Source of the DNA: a bacterium
GTDB lineage: Bacteria; Patescibacteriota; Minisyncoccia; Minisyncoccales; GCA-002788555
Direction: 5' to 3'
Assembly (NCBI GenBank): GCA_021158595.1
Contig: JAGGUF010000081.1
Span: forward strand, 1-24,033
Length of the DNA stretch: 24,033 bases
In this document: in pieces, positions 1 to 6,819 of the stretch
Layout of the letters: each line of letters opens with the position of its first letter
Numbering within the stretch: position 1 is the first letter of the stretch
Translations under genes and position numbers: made by a program
Notes under the pieces: model-generated
The model's input: only the letters and a program-made list of their open reading frames with translations
Told to the model about the DNA's origin: nothing
Databases searched by the model: none

Positions 1-942
1 ATCTCTGATTTTGGACAGAGATTGATGGAAATGGAAAGACTTCAGATGAATTTGGAGTCTACCATTAAGGAAATACAAGAAGCAAAAGAGAAAATGGAAA
101 AAGAAAAAGCAGATTTAGAAAAAGACAAAGAGAAAAAACTTAGATACAAAAGGATGCAGGAGTTTTCAAGGCAAAATCTGGTTCTAAAACAAAAGCAACA
201 GAAATATCTTCTTGAAAGATTGGCGGAAGCAAAGACACCGCTTGAAAGAGAAATGGCAAGAATTGAAGCAGAATTGATGGAACTTAGAAACGCAATGTCC
301 AGAATCCAGAGGTATTTGGCAAGTTGGTTAATATCTCCTGAAATCCTTAGTTGGTCAGAGATTTTTTCAGCGGTAAGTTTTGCTTCTGAAAGATCTGGAG
401 CAAGTGTTTTCTTAATTTTAGGAACTCTTCAGGTAGAAAGTACTTTTCGTCTTTCAGCTGGCAACAATATGGGTTCTCCAGAAGCAAATTTGCAAAGATG
501 TTTAGATAATCGAATAGATGACTCTTTATGTTATCAACAAAAACCAGTATTTGAAGAAATTTGTGCTGAACTCCATTTAGATCCTAATAAGGTGCCGATT
601 TCATATGCTTATGCAATGGGTCCGGCTCAATTTATTCCAACGACATGGAGAGCCTATCAAAAGAAGGATCCAGCTATTAAAAATCCCTGGAGATTGAATG
701 ATGCAGTTTTAGCAATGGCCTATAAATTAGGTGGAGGAGATTGGAAAACAGCTGCTTATCATTATAATCCAGGAGGAGGAAAGTGTAGTTCTAATCCTTG
801 TGGAACTCTTTCAACTTATTGTGATAAAGTAGTATGCAGCGCTTATCGGTGGAAAGAGGTATATAGAAGTTGTGGTGGTTTTGATCTTACTTGTTCAGAT
901 TTGAGAAGTCGTCTTGAACGAATGGGTATCCCTGCCGAATAA
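1..942 (+). CDS. Coiled-coil lytic murein transglycosylase, 5' end missing
   Basis: The reading frame is open from the first base of the window, so the true N-terminus (probably with a signal peptide) lies upstream; the TTG at 22 and ATG at 25 are unlikely starts. Numbering from position 22, residues 1-95 are a Lys/Glu/Arg-rich coiled coil like those of EnvC/CwlO-type murein hydrolase activators. Residues 115-305 look like an SLT/MltB-type lysozyme-fold domain: 'LGTLQVEST' places the probable catalytic Glu at 139, and 'AMGPAQFIPTTW' (198-209) is the typical substrate-groove motif. This family cleaves the MurNAc-GlcNAc bond of peptidoglycan with 1,6-anhydro product formation. Nine cysteines (160 to 291) suggest disulfides and an extracytoplasmic location. 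The fold call is strong; the exact subfamily is less sure. Confidence 0.85.
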   Translation: MSDFGQRLMEMERLQMNLESTIKEIQEAKEKMEKEKADLEKDKEKKLRYKRMQEFSRQNLVLKQKQQKYLLERLAEAKTPLEREMARIEAELMELRNAMSRIQRYLASWLISPEILSWSEIFSAVSFASERSGASVFLILGTLQVESTFRLSAGNNMGSPEANLQRCLDNRIDDSLCYQQKPVFEEICAELHLDPNKVPISYAYAMGPAQFIPTTWRAYQKKDPAIKNPWRLNDAVLAMAYKLGGGDWKTAAYHYNPGGGKCSSNPCGTLSTYCDKVVCSAYRWKEVYRSCGGFDLTCSDLRSRLERMGIPAE

Positions 943-951
943 TGGCATTCG
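936..951 (+). other. Weak hairpin at the end of the transglycosylase gene
   Basis: CGAAT (936-940) and ATTCG (947-951) form a 5-bp inverted repeat spanning the stop codon. The downstream sequence is A/T-mixed rather than a T-run, so this is at best a poor terminator. Confidence 0.15.
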
Positions 952-970
952 AAATATATTAAGGTTCGTT

Positions 971-994
971 GTTAAAATGTTAAAATGCTAAAAT
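971..994 (+). repeat. Three tandem octamers with TAAAAT cores before secD
   Basis: GTTAAAAT, GTTAAAAT and GCTAAAAT lie head to tail at 971, 979 and 987. Each carries TAAAAT, a near-consensus -10 hexamer (5 of 6). The last core ends at 994, six bases before the secD ATG, which is where a transcript could start at or just before the start codon. There is no Shine-Dalgarno motif here. The repeat is seen directly; the promoter role is inference. Confidence 0.5.
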
Positions 995-999
995 GAAGT

Positions 1000-2376
1000 A
1001 TGCTTTCTAAAAACTGGTCTTGGATTATCCTTATTCTTATTTTCACTGTTTTTGGTGCCTTTTTTGTTTTGCCAGGAACTTTGGCTAAAAAGATAAATAT
1101 AGAGACTCCTCAATTCTTAAGGAAGCCTTATAAACTCGGGCTTGATCTTCAGGGAGGAATTCATCTTTTGTATGAGGCAGATCTTTCTCAGGTTGAAAAG
1201 CAAGATTGGAAAAGTGCTATGGAGGGACTCCGGGATATCATTGAGCGGAGGGTAAATCTTTTTGGAGTAAAGGAACCGTTGGTTCAGGTTCAAAAAGCAA
1301 AAGATACCTATCGTTTGATTGTTGAATTGGCAGGAATTAAAAATCCGAAGGAGGCAATTGAGATGATCGGAAAGACTCCCTATCTGGAATTTAGAGAAGA
1401 AATGACAGAAGAAGAAAAGGAAGAGATTTTAAAAGAATTGAGAAAAGAGATGGGCCCCAAGGCAAATGAGATTCCTAAAGATTCCCCAATATTTTTTAAG
1501 CCTACCAAGTTAACAGGAAAATACCTAAAAAGAGCAACACTTGAGTTTGATCCCACTACCTATGAACCTGAGGTAGGAATTGAGTTTAATAAAGAGGGAG
1601 CAAAACTTTTTGAGGAAGTCACCAAAAGAAATTGGCATAAACCATTGGCCATTTTTATAGATGATCAATTAATCTCTGCTCCTATTGTAGGTAAAGACGA
1701 TCCCTCTGAAACCGGCTCTATAAAGGGAGGTAAGGCAGTAATCAGTGGAGATTTTACTATTGAACAAGCAAGGAAACTAGCCCGAAACCTAAATGCAGGG
1801 GCTTTGCCTGTTCCTATCAAACTTATTTCTGAAGAGAAGATTGGACCATCGTTAGGAAAAATATCTATTGAGAAAAGTATTATAGCAGCAGTGGTTGGAT
1901 TTTTGCTTGTAATTTTATTTATGATTTTGATTTATCGTTTCTCCGGATTTTTGGCAGGAATTTCCCTTTTGGTCTATATAGTAATTTTGCTTTCTTTAAT
2001 AAAACTAATTCCTGTTACTCTGACCCTATCTGGGATTGCCGGTCTTATTTTATCCTTGGGGATGGCGGTGGATGCCAATATTCTTATTTTTGAGAGACTA
2101 AGAGAAGAGGTTCAAGATAAAGATAATGTGGAGCCAACAGATATTGATGAGGCATTTTCTCGGGCTTGGAGTGCTATTAGAGATGGAAATCTGACTACTT
2201 TAATAACCTGTGCTATCTTGTTCTTGGTTGCCTCTGGTTTTGTTCAAGGATTTGCTTTGAGTTTGGGCGTAGGTATTTTGGTAAGTATGTTTACCGCAAT
2301 GGTTATTACAAAATTACTTATGAAGACCTTGATCCAGACGAGATTAGGAAACTTTGTAAAAATATGGATTCGCTGA
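1000..2376 (+). CDS. secD: Protein translocase subunit SecD
   Basis: SecD pairs with SecF in the membrane and uses the proton (or sodium) motive force to complete export of proteins through SecYEG. The 458-aa product has a first membrane helix at about 8-28, the SecD hallmark 'LGLDLQGGIHL' at 46-56, a P1 extracytoplasmic domain to about 285, and five C-terminal helices (about 292-440). The transport motif 'GMAVDANILIFERLREE' (354-370) has the essential Asp at 358. It is shorter than the roughly 615-aa E. coli protein because the extracytoplasmic part is reduced. The ATG at 1000 puts the first helix at the N-terminus. secF follows after 22 bases. No Shine-Dalgarno is visible; an array of TAAAAT octamers sits directly upstream. 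Confidence 0.97.
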   Translation: MLSKNWSWIILILIFTVFGAFFVLPGTLAKKINIETPQFLRKPYKLGLDLQGGIHLLYEADLSQVEKQDWKSAMEGLRDIIERRVNLFGVKEPLVQVQKAKDTYRLIVELAGIKNPKEAIEMIGKTPYLEFREEMTEEEKEEILKELRKEMGPKANEIPKDSPIFFKPTKLTGKYLKRATLEFDPTTYEPEVGIEFNKEGAKLFEEVTKRNWHKPLAIFIDDQLISAPIVGKDDPSETGSIKGGKAVISGDFTIEQARKLARNLNAGALPVPIKLISEEKIGPSLGKISIEKSIIAAVVGFLLVILFMILIYRFSGFLAGISLLVYIVILLSLIKLIPVTLTLSGIAGLILSLGMAVDANILIFERLREEVQDKDNVEPTDIDEAFSRAWSAIRDGNLTTLITCAILFLVASGFVQGFALSLGVGILVSMFTAMVITKLLMKTLIQTRLGNFVKIWIR

Positions 2377-2398
2377 TACTAAATAAAGGTGTAAATAT

Positions 2399-3274
2399 AT
2401 GACAGATTTTATTAAATATTCAAGATTGTATTTTGCTTTCTCTGGAATCTTAATTTTGGCCAGCATTGTTTTTCTTTCTCTTTGGGGTTTAAGGTTTGGT
2501 ATTGATTTTACCGGAGGAACACTTCTTGAGGTTGAGTTTATCAAAGAACGGCCAGCGATTTCTGATTTGAGAAAAACAATTTCTGAAAAGATACAATCAG
2601 ATTTTACTCTTCAGGAGGTAGGGGAGAAGGGGGTAATTTTAAGAGCAAAGGAGATTTCAGAGGAAACCCATCAGAAAATAATTGAATCTTTAGGAGGAGA
2701 GGAGAAGGTAAGAGAAAAGAGATTTGAGATGATAGGACCAAGCATTGGGAGAGAACTGAAAAAAGAAGCCATTACGGCTCTTGCTTTTGGTTTTTTGTTT
2801 ATCATTGTTTATATTGCCTTTGCCTTTCGTCGGGTTTCAAGACCAGTATCTTCTTTCAAATATGGTCTTGCCGCCTTGATTGCCTTATTTCATGATATCT
2901 TAATTACTTGCGGTATCTTTGCTTTTCTTGGCAGATTTTTTAATATTGAAGTTAATACTCCCTTTGCTGCTGCTCTTTTGACCATTTTGGGATACTCCAT
3001 CAATGATACTATTGTTGTTTTTGACAGATGCAGGGAAAACCTCATAAAAAGCGAAGGAGGGTTTAAAGAAATTTTAAATAGGTCCTTATCTCAAAGTATT
3101 GCCCGTTCCTTATTTACCTCCTTAAGCACCCTGTTGGTTCTTTTTGCTGTCCTTCTTTGGGGGGGAGAGACCTTGTTTTCCTTTTCTTTAGCCTTGATTG
3201 TGGGAATTATCTTAGGAACCTATTCTTCAATTTTTATTGCCGCTCCCATTTTGTTTAGGTTTTATAAGAAGTAG
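2399..3274 (+). CDS. secF: Protein translocase subunit SecF
   Basis: Partner of SecD in the export-assisting SecDF complex. The 291-aa protein has a first helix at about 11-30, the SecF signature 'GIDFTGGTLLEV' at 34-45, a small extracytoplasmic P4 domain ending at 'GPSIGREL' (113-120), and five further helices. 'LGYSINDTIVVFDRCREN' (197-214) is the conserved SecF transport motif. An AAAGGTG seven bases before the ATG is one of the few plausible ribosome binding sites in the window. The gene is co-directional with secD 22 bases away, so one mRNA is likely. Its last 20 bases overlap the 3' end of the convergent ABC ATPase gene, and no intrinsic terminator is visible between them. Confidence 0.97.
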   Translation: MTDFIKYSRLYFAFSGILILASIVFLSLWGLRFGIDFTGGTLLEVEFIKERPAISDLRKTISEKIQSDFTLQEVGEKGVILRAKEISEETHQKIIESLGGEEKVREKRFEMIGPSIGRELKKEAITALAFGFLFIIVYIAFAFRRVSRPVSSFKYGLAALIALFHDILITCGIFAFLGRFFNIEVNTPFAAALLTILGYSINDTIVVFDRCRENLIKSEGGFKEILNRSLSQSIARSLFTSLSTLLVLFAVLLWGGETLFSFSLALIVGIILGTYSSIFIAAPILFRFYKK

Positions 3275-3956
3275 AAAGGGGTGTTTTTATTTTTCCATCT
3301 TCCAGTTGAATTACCTTGTTTGAAAATTTGGCAATTCTTTGATCATGGGTAACAATAAGAAATGTTTTTTCTTTTTCTTGATTGAGTTTTCTCATTAGTT
3401 GAATAATTTCCATTCCCATTTTTGTATCAAGATTTCCAGTTGGTTCATCAGCCAGAATTAAAACAGGATCTAAAATAAGAGCCCTGGCAATGGCCACTCT
3501 TTGTTGTTCGCCTCCAGATAATTGGAATGGCTTTCTTTGCTCTTTTCCTTCCAAACCCACTTCTGATAAAAGTTTTTTGGCCCTCTTTTTAAAATTAGAT
3601 TCTTTCTTTTTTAGAGGAAAGACAGGAACCAGAACATTTTGCAATACATTTAAGGTAGGAATTAAATAATAATTCTGAAAAATAAAGCCAATTTTTTCTC
3701 TTCTTATTTTATAAAGTTCTGACTCTTTAATTTTTGAGATGTTGATATTTTCAATAATTACTTCTCCTGAACTGGGCTTGTCCAAAGCGCCTATCATATT
3801 TAAAAGCGTTGTTTTTCCGGAGCCTGAGGGACCCATTACCACTATAAAATCCCCCCTTCTTATCTTAAGATTGATATTGTCAAGGGCTTTTACCGCCAAT
3901 TCTCCCTTGCCATAAATCTTAGTAAGGTTTTTGACTTCAACTAAAATATCTTTCAT
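3255..3956 (-). CDS. ABC transporter ATP-binding protein (MacB/LolD type)
   Basis: A 233-aa nucleotide-binding subunit that would power the adjacent FtsX-like permease. All motifs are intact: Walker A 'GPSGSGKTT' (42-50), Q-loop 'FQN' (93-95), signature 'LSGGEQQR' (146-153), Walker B 'LILADEP' (166-172), D-loop 'GNLD' (174-177) and H-loop 'THD' (203-205). The sequence pattern fits the MacB/LolD/SalX group (substrate extrusion or mechanotransmission from the outer membrane face, rather than import). Its ATG overlaps the TGA of the permease gene by four bases (ATGA at 3953-3956, minus strand), so the two are translationally coupled. Its C-terminal codons overlap convergent secF. Substrate is unknown. 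Confidence 0.95.
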   Translation of the reverse strand: MKDILVEVKNLTKIYGKGELAVKALDNINLKIRRGDFIVVMGPSGSGKTTLLNMIGALDKPSSGEVIIENINISKIKESELYKIRREKIGFIFQNYYLIPTLNVLQNVLVPVFPLKKKESNFKKRAKKLLSEVGLEGKEQRKPFQLSGGEQQRVAIARALILDPVLILADEPTGNLDTKMGMEIIQLMRKLNQEKEKTFLIVTHDQRIAKFSNKVIQLEDGKIKTPLSTSYKT

Positions 3957-5164
3957 ACACTCCGTAAAATTTCCATTGGCATAACCCTTGATGCCTTCCA
4001 GGCAGGGTAGATGCCACCAAGTACTCCTACAAAGACTCCAAAGACGAAAACCATTGTTGTTACCTTCCAGTTTAAAACCAAAAATTCTTTAAAGATTTCC
4101 ATATAATGTCCTGATATTATTATTGCCAGATACCCTAAAAGTATTCCCAAAACTACTCCTATAAGGCTTAATATTAAAGACTCAATTAAAATAGAGAAGG
4201 TAATATCTTTTCTGTTCCATCCCACTGCCTTTAAAATTCCAAATTCTCTTTTTCTTTCTATCACAGAAATCAGCATTACAATTAAAATAGACATTCCTCC
4301 TGCCATTCCCGCAAAAGTTGAGAGTATTATCCTATATCGGTAAAAGTTATCCAATGTTTCTTTAAGGTTGCTAAAGATATCTTTGCTCATCATAGTCTGG
4401 ATAGGAATGTCTTCATTTTTGAATTCTTCTTTGATTTCTTCATCCACCTTTTTTACATTATCTATTGAGTTTACTTCTACAATGATGCTGTTGATTTTAT
4501 CTTTGGGAATTTTGGAAATTTTTCGGACCGTTTCTTCTGAAGAAAAGAGATAGCAATCTTCTAACACATTTCCTGTTTCGAATTCTCCTACAATGATAAG
4601 TTTTTCCTTTTTTGGAGTTTGTTGTGGCTTTTCAGGAGGAACACTTATTTCTATAGTGTCTCCGGGTTTGATTTCTCTTTTTTCTTTCGTTTTGATTGAC
4701 TGGGCAAGTATTTTTCCTACAATAACCTCATTTTCCTTTGAGAAAGATCTTCCTTTAATGATTGAAAAAATAGGGCTATTCTTTCCTTCTTTTTTAGGAT
4801 CTACTCCTACAATCACAGAAAAAGGATCAAGGGCTTTTAGTGATTTAGAAGGAATTGCTCCTATAACTCTTGGAGAAACAGATTTTACATTTTTGATTTT
4901 TTCAATTCGCTTCACATAACTTTTGGGAATTAAAGAGGTTTTTCCTCCGCTTAAGGGAAGACCCATTGGACTCCCAGTGCTTGAAACAGTAATTCGGGCG
5001 GCTGCCTTGGTGAAAGACTCTGAGAATGCCTTATTTATCCCTTCTGAACTGGCTAAAATGAAAACCATTAGGCCAATTCCTACAGCCACCCCAAATATGG
5101 CAAGTATGGAGACCCCTTTCTTTCTAAAGGCATTTTTGATAGAAAAGAGAAACAACGAAAACAT
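3953..5164 (-). CDS. ABC transporter permease, MacB/FtsX family
   Basis: A 403-aa membrane subunit with the MacB layout: a first helix at about 18-40, a large extracytoplasmic MacB_PCD-like domain (about 41-275), then three C-terminal helices at about 279-301, 325-350 and 369-389. 'YPAWKASRVMPMEILRSV' at the C-terminus is a family signature. In this family ATP hydrolysis drives long-range movement of the outer domain, moving lipids, peptides or drugs, or signalling to cell-wall enzymes. A strong AAGGAGG lies about 13 bases before the ATG, a long spacing, and sits inside a predicted hairpin (5178-5202). No membrane-fusion (MacA-like) gene is adjacent. Substrate cannot be read from the sequence. 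Confidence 0.92.
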   Translation of the reverse strand: MFSLFLFSIKNAFRKKGVSILAIFGVAVGIGLMVFILASSEGINKAFSESFTKAAARITVSSTGSPMGLPLSGGKTSLIPKSYVKRIEKIKNVKSVSPRVIGAIPSKSLKALDPFSVIVGVDPKKEGKNSPIFSIIKGRSFSKENEVIVGKILAQSIKTKEKREIKPGDTIEISVPPEKPQQTPKKEKLIIVGEFETGNVLEDCYLFSSEETVRKISKIPKDKINSIIVEVNSIDNVKKVDEEIKEEFKNEDIPIQTMMSKDIFSNLKETLDNFYRYRIILSTFAGMAGGMSILIVMLISVIERKREFGILKAVGWNRKDITFSILIESLILSLIGVVLGILLGYLAIIISGHYMEIFKEFLVLNWKVTTMVFVFGVFVGVLGGIYPAWKASRVMPMEILRSV

Positions 5165-5177
5165 AGATGAAATTTAG

Positions 5178-5202
5178 CCTCCTTTCTTTCAGAGAGAGGA
5201 GG
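5178..5202 (-). promoter_or_regulatory. Hairpin enclosing the ABC permease Shine-Dalgarno
   Basis: On the minus strand CCTCCTCTCT and AGAAAGGAGG form a 10-bp stem (one G-U pair) with a five-base loop, at 5202-5193 and 5187-5178. The downstream arm contains the only strong Shine-Dalgarno of this operon. If folded in the mRNA it would hide the ribosome binding site. It also resembles the GC-rich palindromes found elsewhere in the window, so it may be a repeat copy rather than a dedicated regulator. Confidence 0.4.
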
Positions 5203-5282
5203 GGGGTTAGATTACTCATTGGATATTTGAATTTTATACAATATTAGTAAAATTTGATAGAATAAGCAAATGAAATGTTTTT
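5203..5282. promoter_or_regulatory. Divergent promoter region, ABC operon / AtpI-like operon
   Basis: This AT-rich stretch separates divergent operons. On the plus strand TACAAT (5237-5242) is a near-consensus -10 with only a weak -35 candidate (TACTCA, 5213-5218), giving a leader of about 33 bases. On the minus strand TATAAA (5238-5233), or TTGCTT followed 17 bases later by TAATAT, could serve the ABC operon. These are pattern matches only. Confidence 0.35.
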
Positions 5283-5549
5283 ATGCCCCAGGATTTCAAG
5301 ATAAGAGAAAATAAAGGAAAGAGAGGAGAATTTCTTTATGCCCTTCTTTTGGCTTTTCAATTAGGCTTTGCCATTGCTGTTCCTATTGTAATTATTTTAG
5401 GAATAGGATTTTATTTAGATAAGAAATTTCAGACTTTTCCCCTTATTTTTTTATTCAGTGTAATAGGAGGCCTTCTTCTTTCGATATTTGAGGTCTATGA
5501 TTTAATACTTCCCTTTCTGAGAAGAAGAGAGAAGGGTAATAAAAAATGA
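5283..5549 (+). CDS. AtpZ/AtpI-like small membrane protein
   Basis: The 88-aa product has two membrane helices (about 21-46 and 52-76) flanked by basic ends. The pattern 'QLGFAIAVPIVIILGIGFYLDKK' followed by a glycine-rich second helix matches the AtpZ/AtpI (ATPase_gene1) family, usually the first gene of F1Fo ATP synthase operons, where it helps c-ring assembly and has been linked to Mg2+/Ca2+ uptake. Here no atp genes are visible; instead it overlaps an antiporter gene by four bases (ATGA, 5546-5549). The ATG at 5283 lacks a Shine-Dalgarno. Family call is fairly good; function in this setting is inference. Confidence 0.75.
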   Translation: MPQDFKIRENKGKRGEFLYALLLAFQLGFAIAVPIVIILGIGFYLDKKFQTFPLIFLFSVIGGLLLSIFEVYDLILPFLRRREKGNKK

Positions 5550-6511
5550 CAGGTCTTTTCTATATTTTTACTTTTATTGGTTCTTGTATTTTGCTTTTCT
5601 GGGCAGGAAATATCTTGGTCAAAGCCCTAATGGGAGTGGCTCATTTTTTAAAATGGAAGGAGTTTACCGTTTCTCTTTTTGTAATGGCGACAGCGGCTTC
5701 TATTCCTAACCTTTTTATAGGCATTTCTTCTGCCATTCATCAGACCCCTCAACTTTCCTTTGGAGATGTAATAGGAGGAAATATAGTGGATCTTACACTG
5801 GGCATAGGGATAGCCACCCTAATTGCTAAAGGTCTTCCTACCGCTAGTCGGACAGTTCAGACCAGTTCGATTTTCACTATGGTAGTGGCCATTCTCCCTT
5901 TGCTTTTGATATTAGATGGCAGATTGGGGAGAGTAGATGGAATAATTTTAATTTCATTTTTTTTATTTTATATATTTTGGCTTTTTTCCAAAAGGAAAAG
6001 TTTTAGGAAGAGTTATGAAGAGAAAGGAAATTCAATTATTAGAAGATTTAAGATCTTTCTTAAGGACCTGGGTAGAGTAATCTTAGGAATTATTGTGTTA
6101 TTGTTAGCAGCAGAGGGAGTAGTAAGATCTGCCTCTTTTTTCGCTCAGAGTTTAAGACTTCCTCTATCTCTGGTAGGGGTTTTAATTGTAGGGGTAGGAA
6201 ATACTCTTCCTGAGATTTACTTTGCAGGGGCTTCCGCTAAATCTGGGAGAACCTGGATGATTTTAGGAGATTTAATGGGTTCTGTTATTGTTCCTTCCAG
6301 TTTGGTTTTAGGCACTGTGGCTCTTCTCTGTCCTATTGAGATAGTTGATTTTCGTTTGTTTCTTCCAGCACGGTTTTTTCTCATAGTTTCTGCTATTTTT
6401 TTCTTCTTTTTCGCTCGTACCGGTCAAAGGATTACCAAAAGAGAGGCATTGTTTCTATTTTTAATTTATATCTTATTCCTTTTTGTCCAGTGGCTGACCA
6501 ACTATTTATAA
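5546..6511 (+). CDS. Ca2+:cation antiporter family protein (YrbG-like), atypical
   Basis: A 321-aa integral membrane protein with about ten helices in two halves joined by a basic cytoplasmic loop (149-175). It has the inverted-repeat layout of the CaCA superfamily (sodium/calcium exchangers such as YrbG and NCX_Mj). The second alpha repeat is recognisable: 'GNTLPEIYFAGASAKSG' with Glu223, then 'GDLMGSVIV' with Asp242. The first repeat is altered: where the family has G-T-S-x-P-E it reads 'AASIPN' (50-55), so the ion-binding acidic residue is Asn55, followed by 'GDVIGGNIVD' (73-82). Ion specificity may therefore differ from Na+/Ca2+ exchange. It is coupled to the upstream AtpI-like gene. Confidence 0.85.
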   Translation: MTGLFYIFTFIGSCILLFWAGNILVKALMGVAHFLKWKEFTVSLFVMATAASIPNLFIGISSAIHQTPQLSFGDVIGGNIVDLTLGIGIATLIAKGLPTASRTVQTSSIFTMVVAILPLLLILDGRLGRVDGIILISFFLFYIFWLFSKRKSFRKSYEEKGNSIIRRFKIFLKDLGRVILGIIVLLLAAEGVVRSASFFAQSLRLPLSLVGVLIVGVGNTLPEIYFAGASAKSGRTWMILGDLMGSVIVPSSLVLGTVALLCPIEIVDFRLFLPARFFLIVSAIFFFFFARTGQRITKREALFLFLIYILFLFVQWLTNYL

Positions 6512-6552
6512 AATTTTTTAAAAGCAATCTCCCTTCTAATTTCTGAAGAGTC

Positions 6553-6561
6553 TGATATAAT
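6553..6561 (+). promoter_or_regulatory. Extended -10 promoter (TGATATAAT) upstream of ychF
   Basis: TG-A-TATAAT is a perfect extended -10. No good -35 lies 16-18 bases upstream, which extended -10 promoters do not need. Transcription would begin near 6567-6569, exactly at the foot of the first GC-rich hairpin, giving ychF a leader of about 250 bases or making a small separate RNA. Confidence 0.45.
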
Positions 6562-6568
6562 ATTTTTT

Positions 6569-6610
6569 ACCTGTATCCTCCCCTCCCAAAGGGAGGAGGA
6601 GGATACAGGT
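6569..6610. repeat. Long GC-rich inverted repeat (19-bp stem, AAA loop)
   Basis: The left arm 6569-6587 (ACCTGTATCCTCC then CCTCCC) pairs with 6591-6610 with a single bulged base and a three-base loop. It is followed by GGTGGGGGTCCTCCC, which recurs at 6671-6685. It could form a terminator-strength stem but has no T-run after it, so a REP/MITE-like repeat is the better reading. Confidence 0.7.
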
Positions 6611-6687
6611 GGGGGTCCTCCCATTAACTGCTGCGAGAGAAAATAGTCAACTTCCTCGGAGGGGGACTAAGGTGGGGGTCCTCCCCA

Positions 6688-6720
6688 AATCCTCCCCCTC
6701 CCTCTGGGAGGGGGAGGATT
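6688..6720. repeat. Perfect 15-bp GC-rich hairpin
   Basis: AATCCTCCCCCTCCC (6688-6702) and its exact reverse complement (6706-6720) flank a TCT loop. The right side continues into AAGGAGGGGGAGGG (6721-6734). A related stretch, GGGAGGGGGATTAAGGAGGG, occurs after ychF at 7911-7930, so this belongs to a small dispersed repeat family. Confidence 0.75.
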
Positions 6721-6754
6721 AAGGAGGGGGAGGGATTTGGAATTTAGAATTTCC

Positions 6755-6775
6755 TTTCGGATTTCGGATTTCGAA
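6755..6775 (+). repeat. Heptamer array TTTCGGA x2, TTTCGAA
   Basis: Three head-to-tail 7-bp units (6755, 6762, 6769), with looser ATTTGGAATTTAGAATTTC versions just upstream (6735-6753). It differs in sequence from the heptamer array that follows, but the unit length is the same. Confidence 0.6.
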
Positions 6776-6784
6776 TTTAATAGT

Positions 6785-6812
6785 TTTACGCTTTACGCTT
6801 TACGCTTTGCGC
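6785..6812 (+). repeat. Heptamer array TTTACGC x3, TTTGCGC
   Basis: Four head-to-tail 7-bp units end seven bases before the ychF ATG. This places a tandem repeat where a ribosome binding site would normally be. No Shine-Dalgarno is seen. Confidence 0.7.
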
Positions 6813-6819
6813 TTTCTAT

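Larger units (their letters stand above)
6512..6819. other. Repeat-rich intergenic region before ychF
   Basis: This 308-bp stretch has no credible gene. In order it holds an AT-rich start, an extended -10 promoter (6553-6561), a long GC-rich hairpin (6569-6610), a directly repeated GGTGGGGGTCCTCCC element (6608-6622 and 6671-6685), a second perfect hairpin (6688-6720), a G-rich tract, and two arrays of 7-bp repeats reaching almost to the ychF start codon. Confidence 0.8.

Noticed and set aside
3275..3310. Bidirectional terminator between secF and the ABC ATPase
   Set aside because: The genes overlap by 20 bases and no stem with a T-run is visible on either strand.
4368..5177. Plus-strand open frames opposite the ABC permease
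   Set aside because: The minus-strand permease has full family features; these frames are its mirror.
6755..6812. Possible CRISPR-like array
   Set aside because: Units are 7 bp, directly adjacent, with no spacers and no cas genes nearby.
6512..6819. tRNA or known structured RNA in the ychF upstream gap
   Set aside because: The hairpins are simple GC-rich palindromes; no cloverleaf, anticodon arm or CCA-end pattern is seen.
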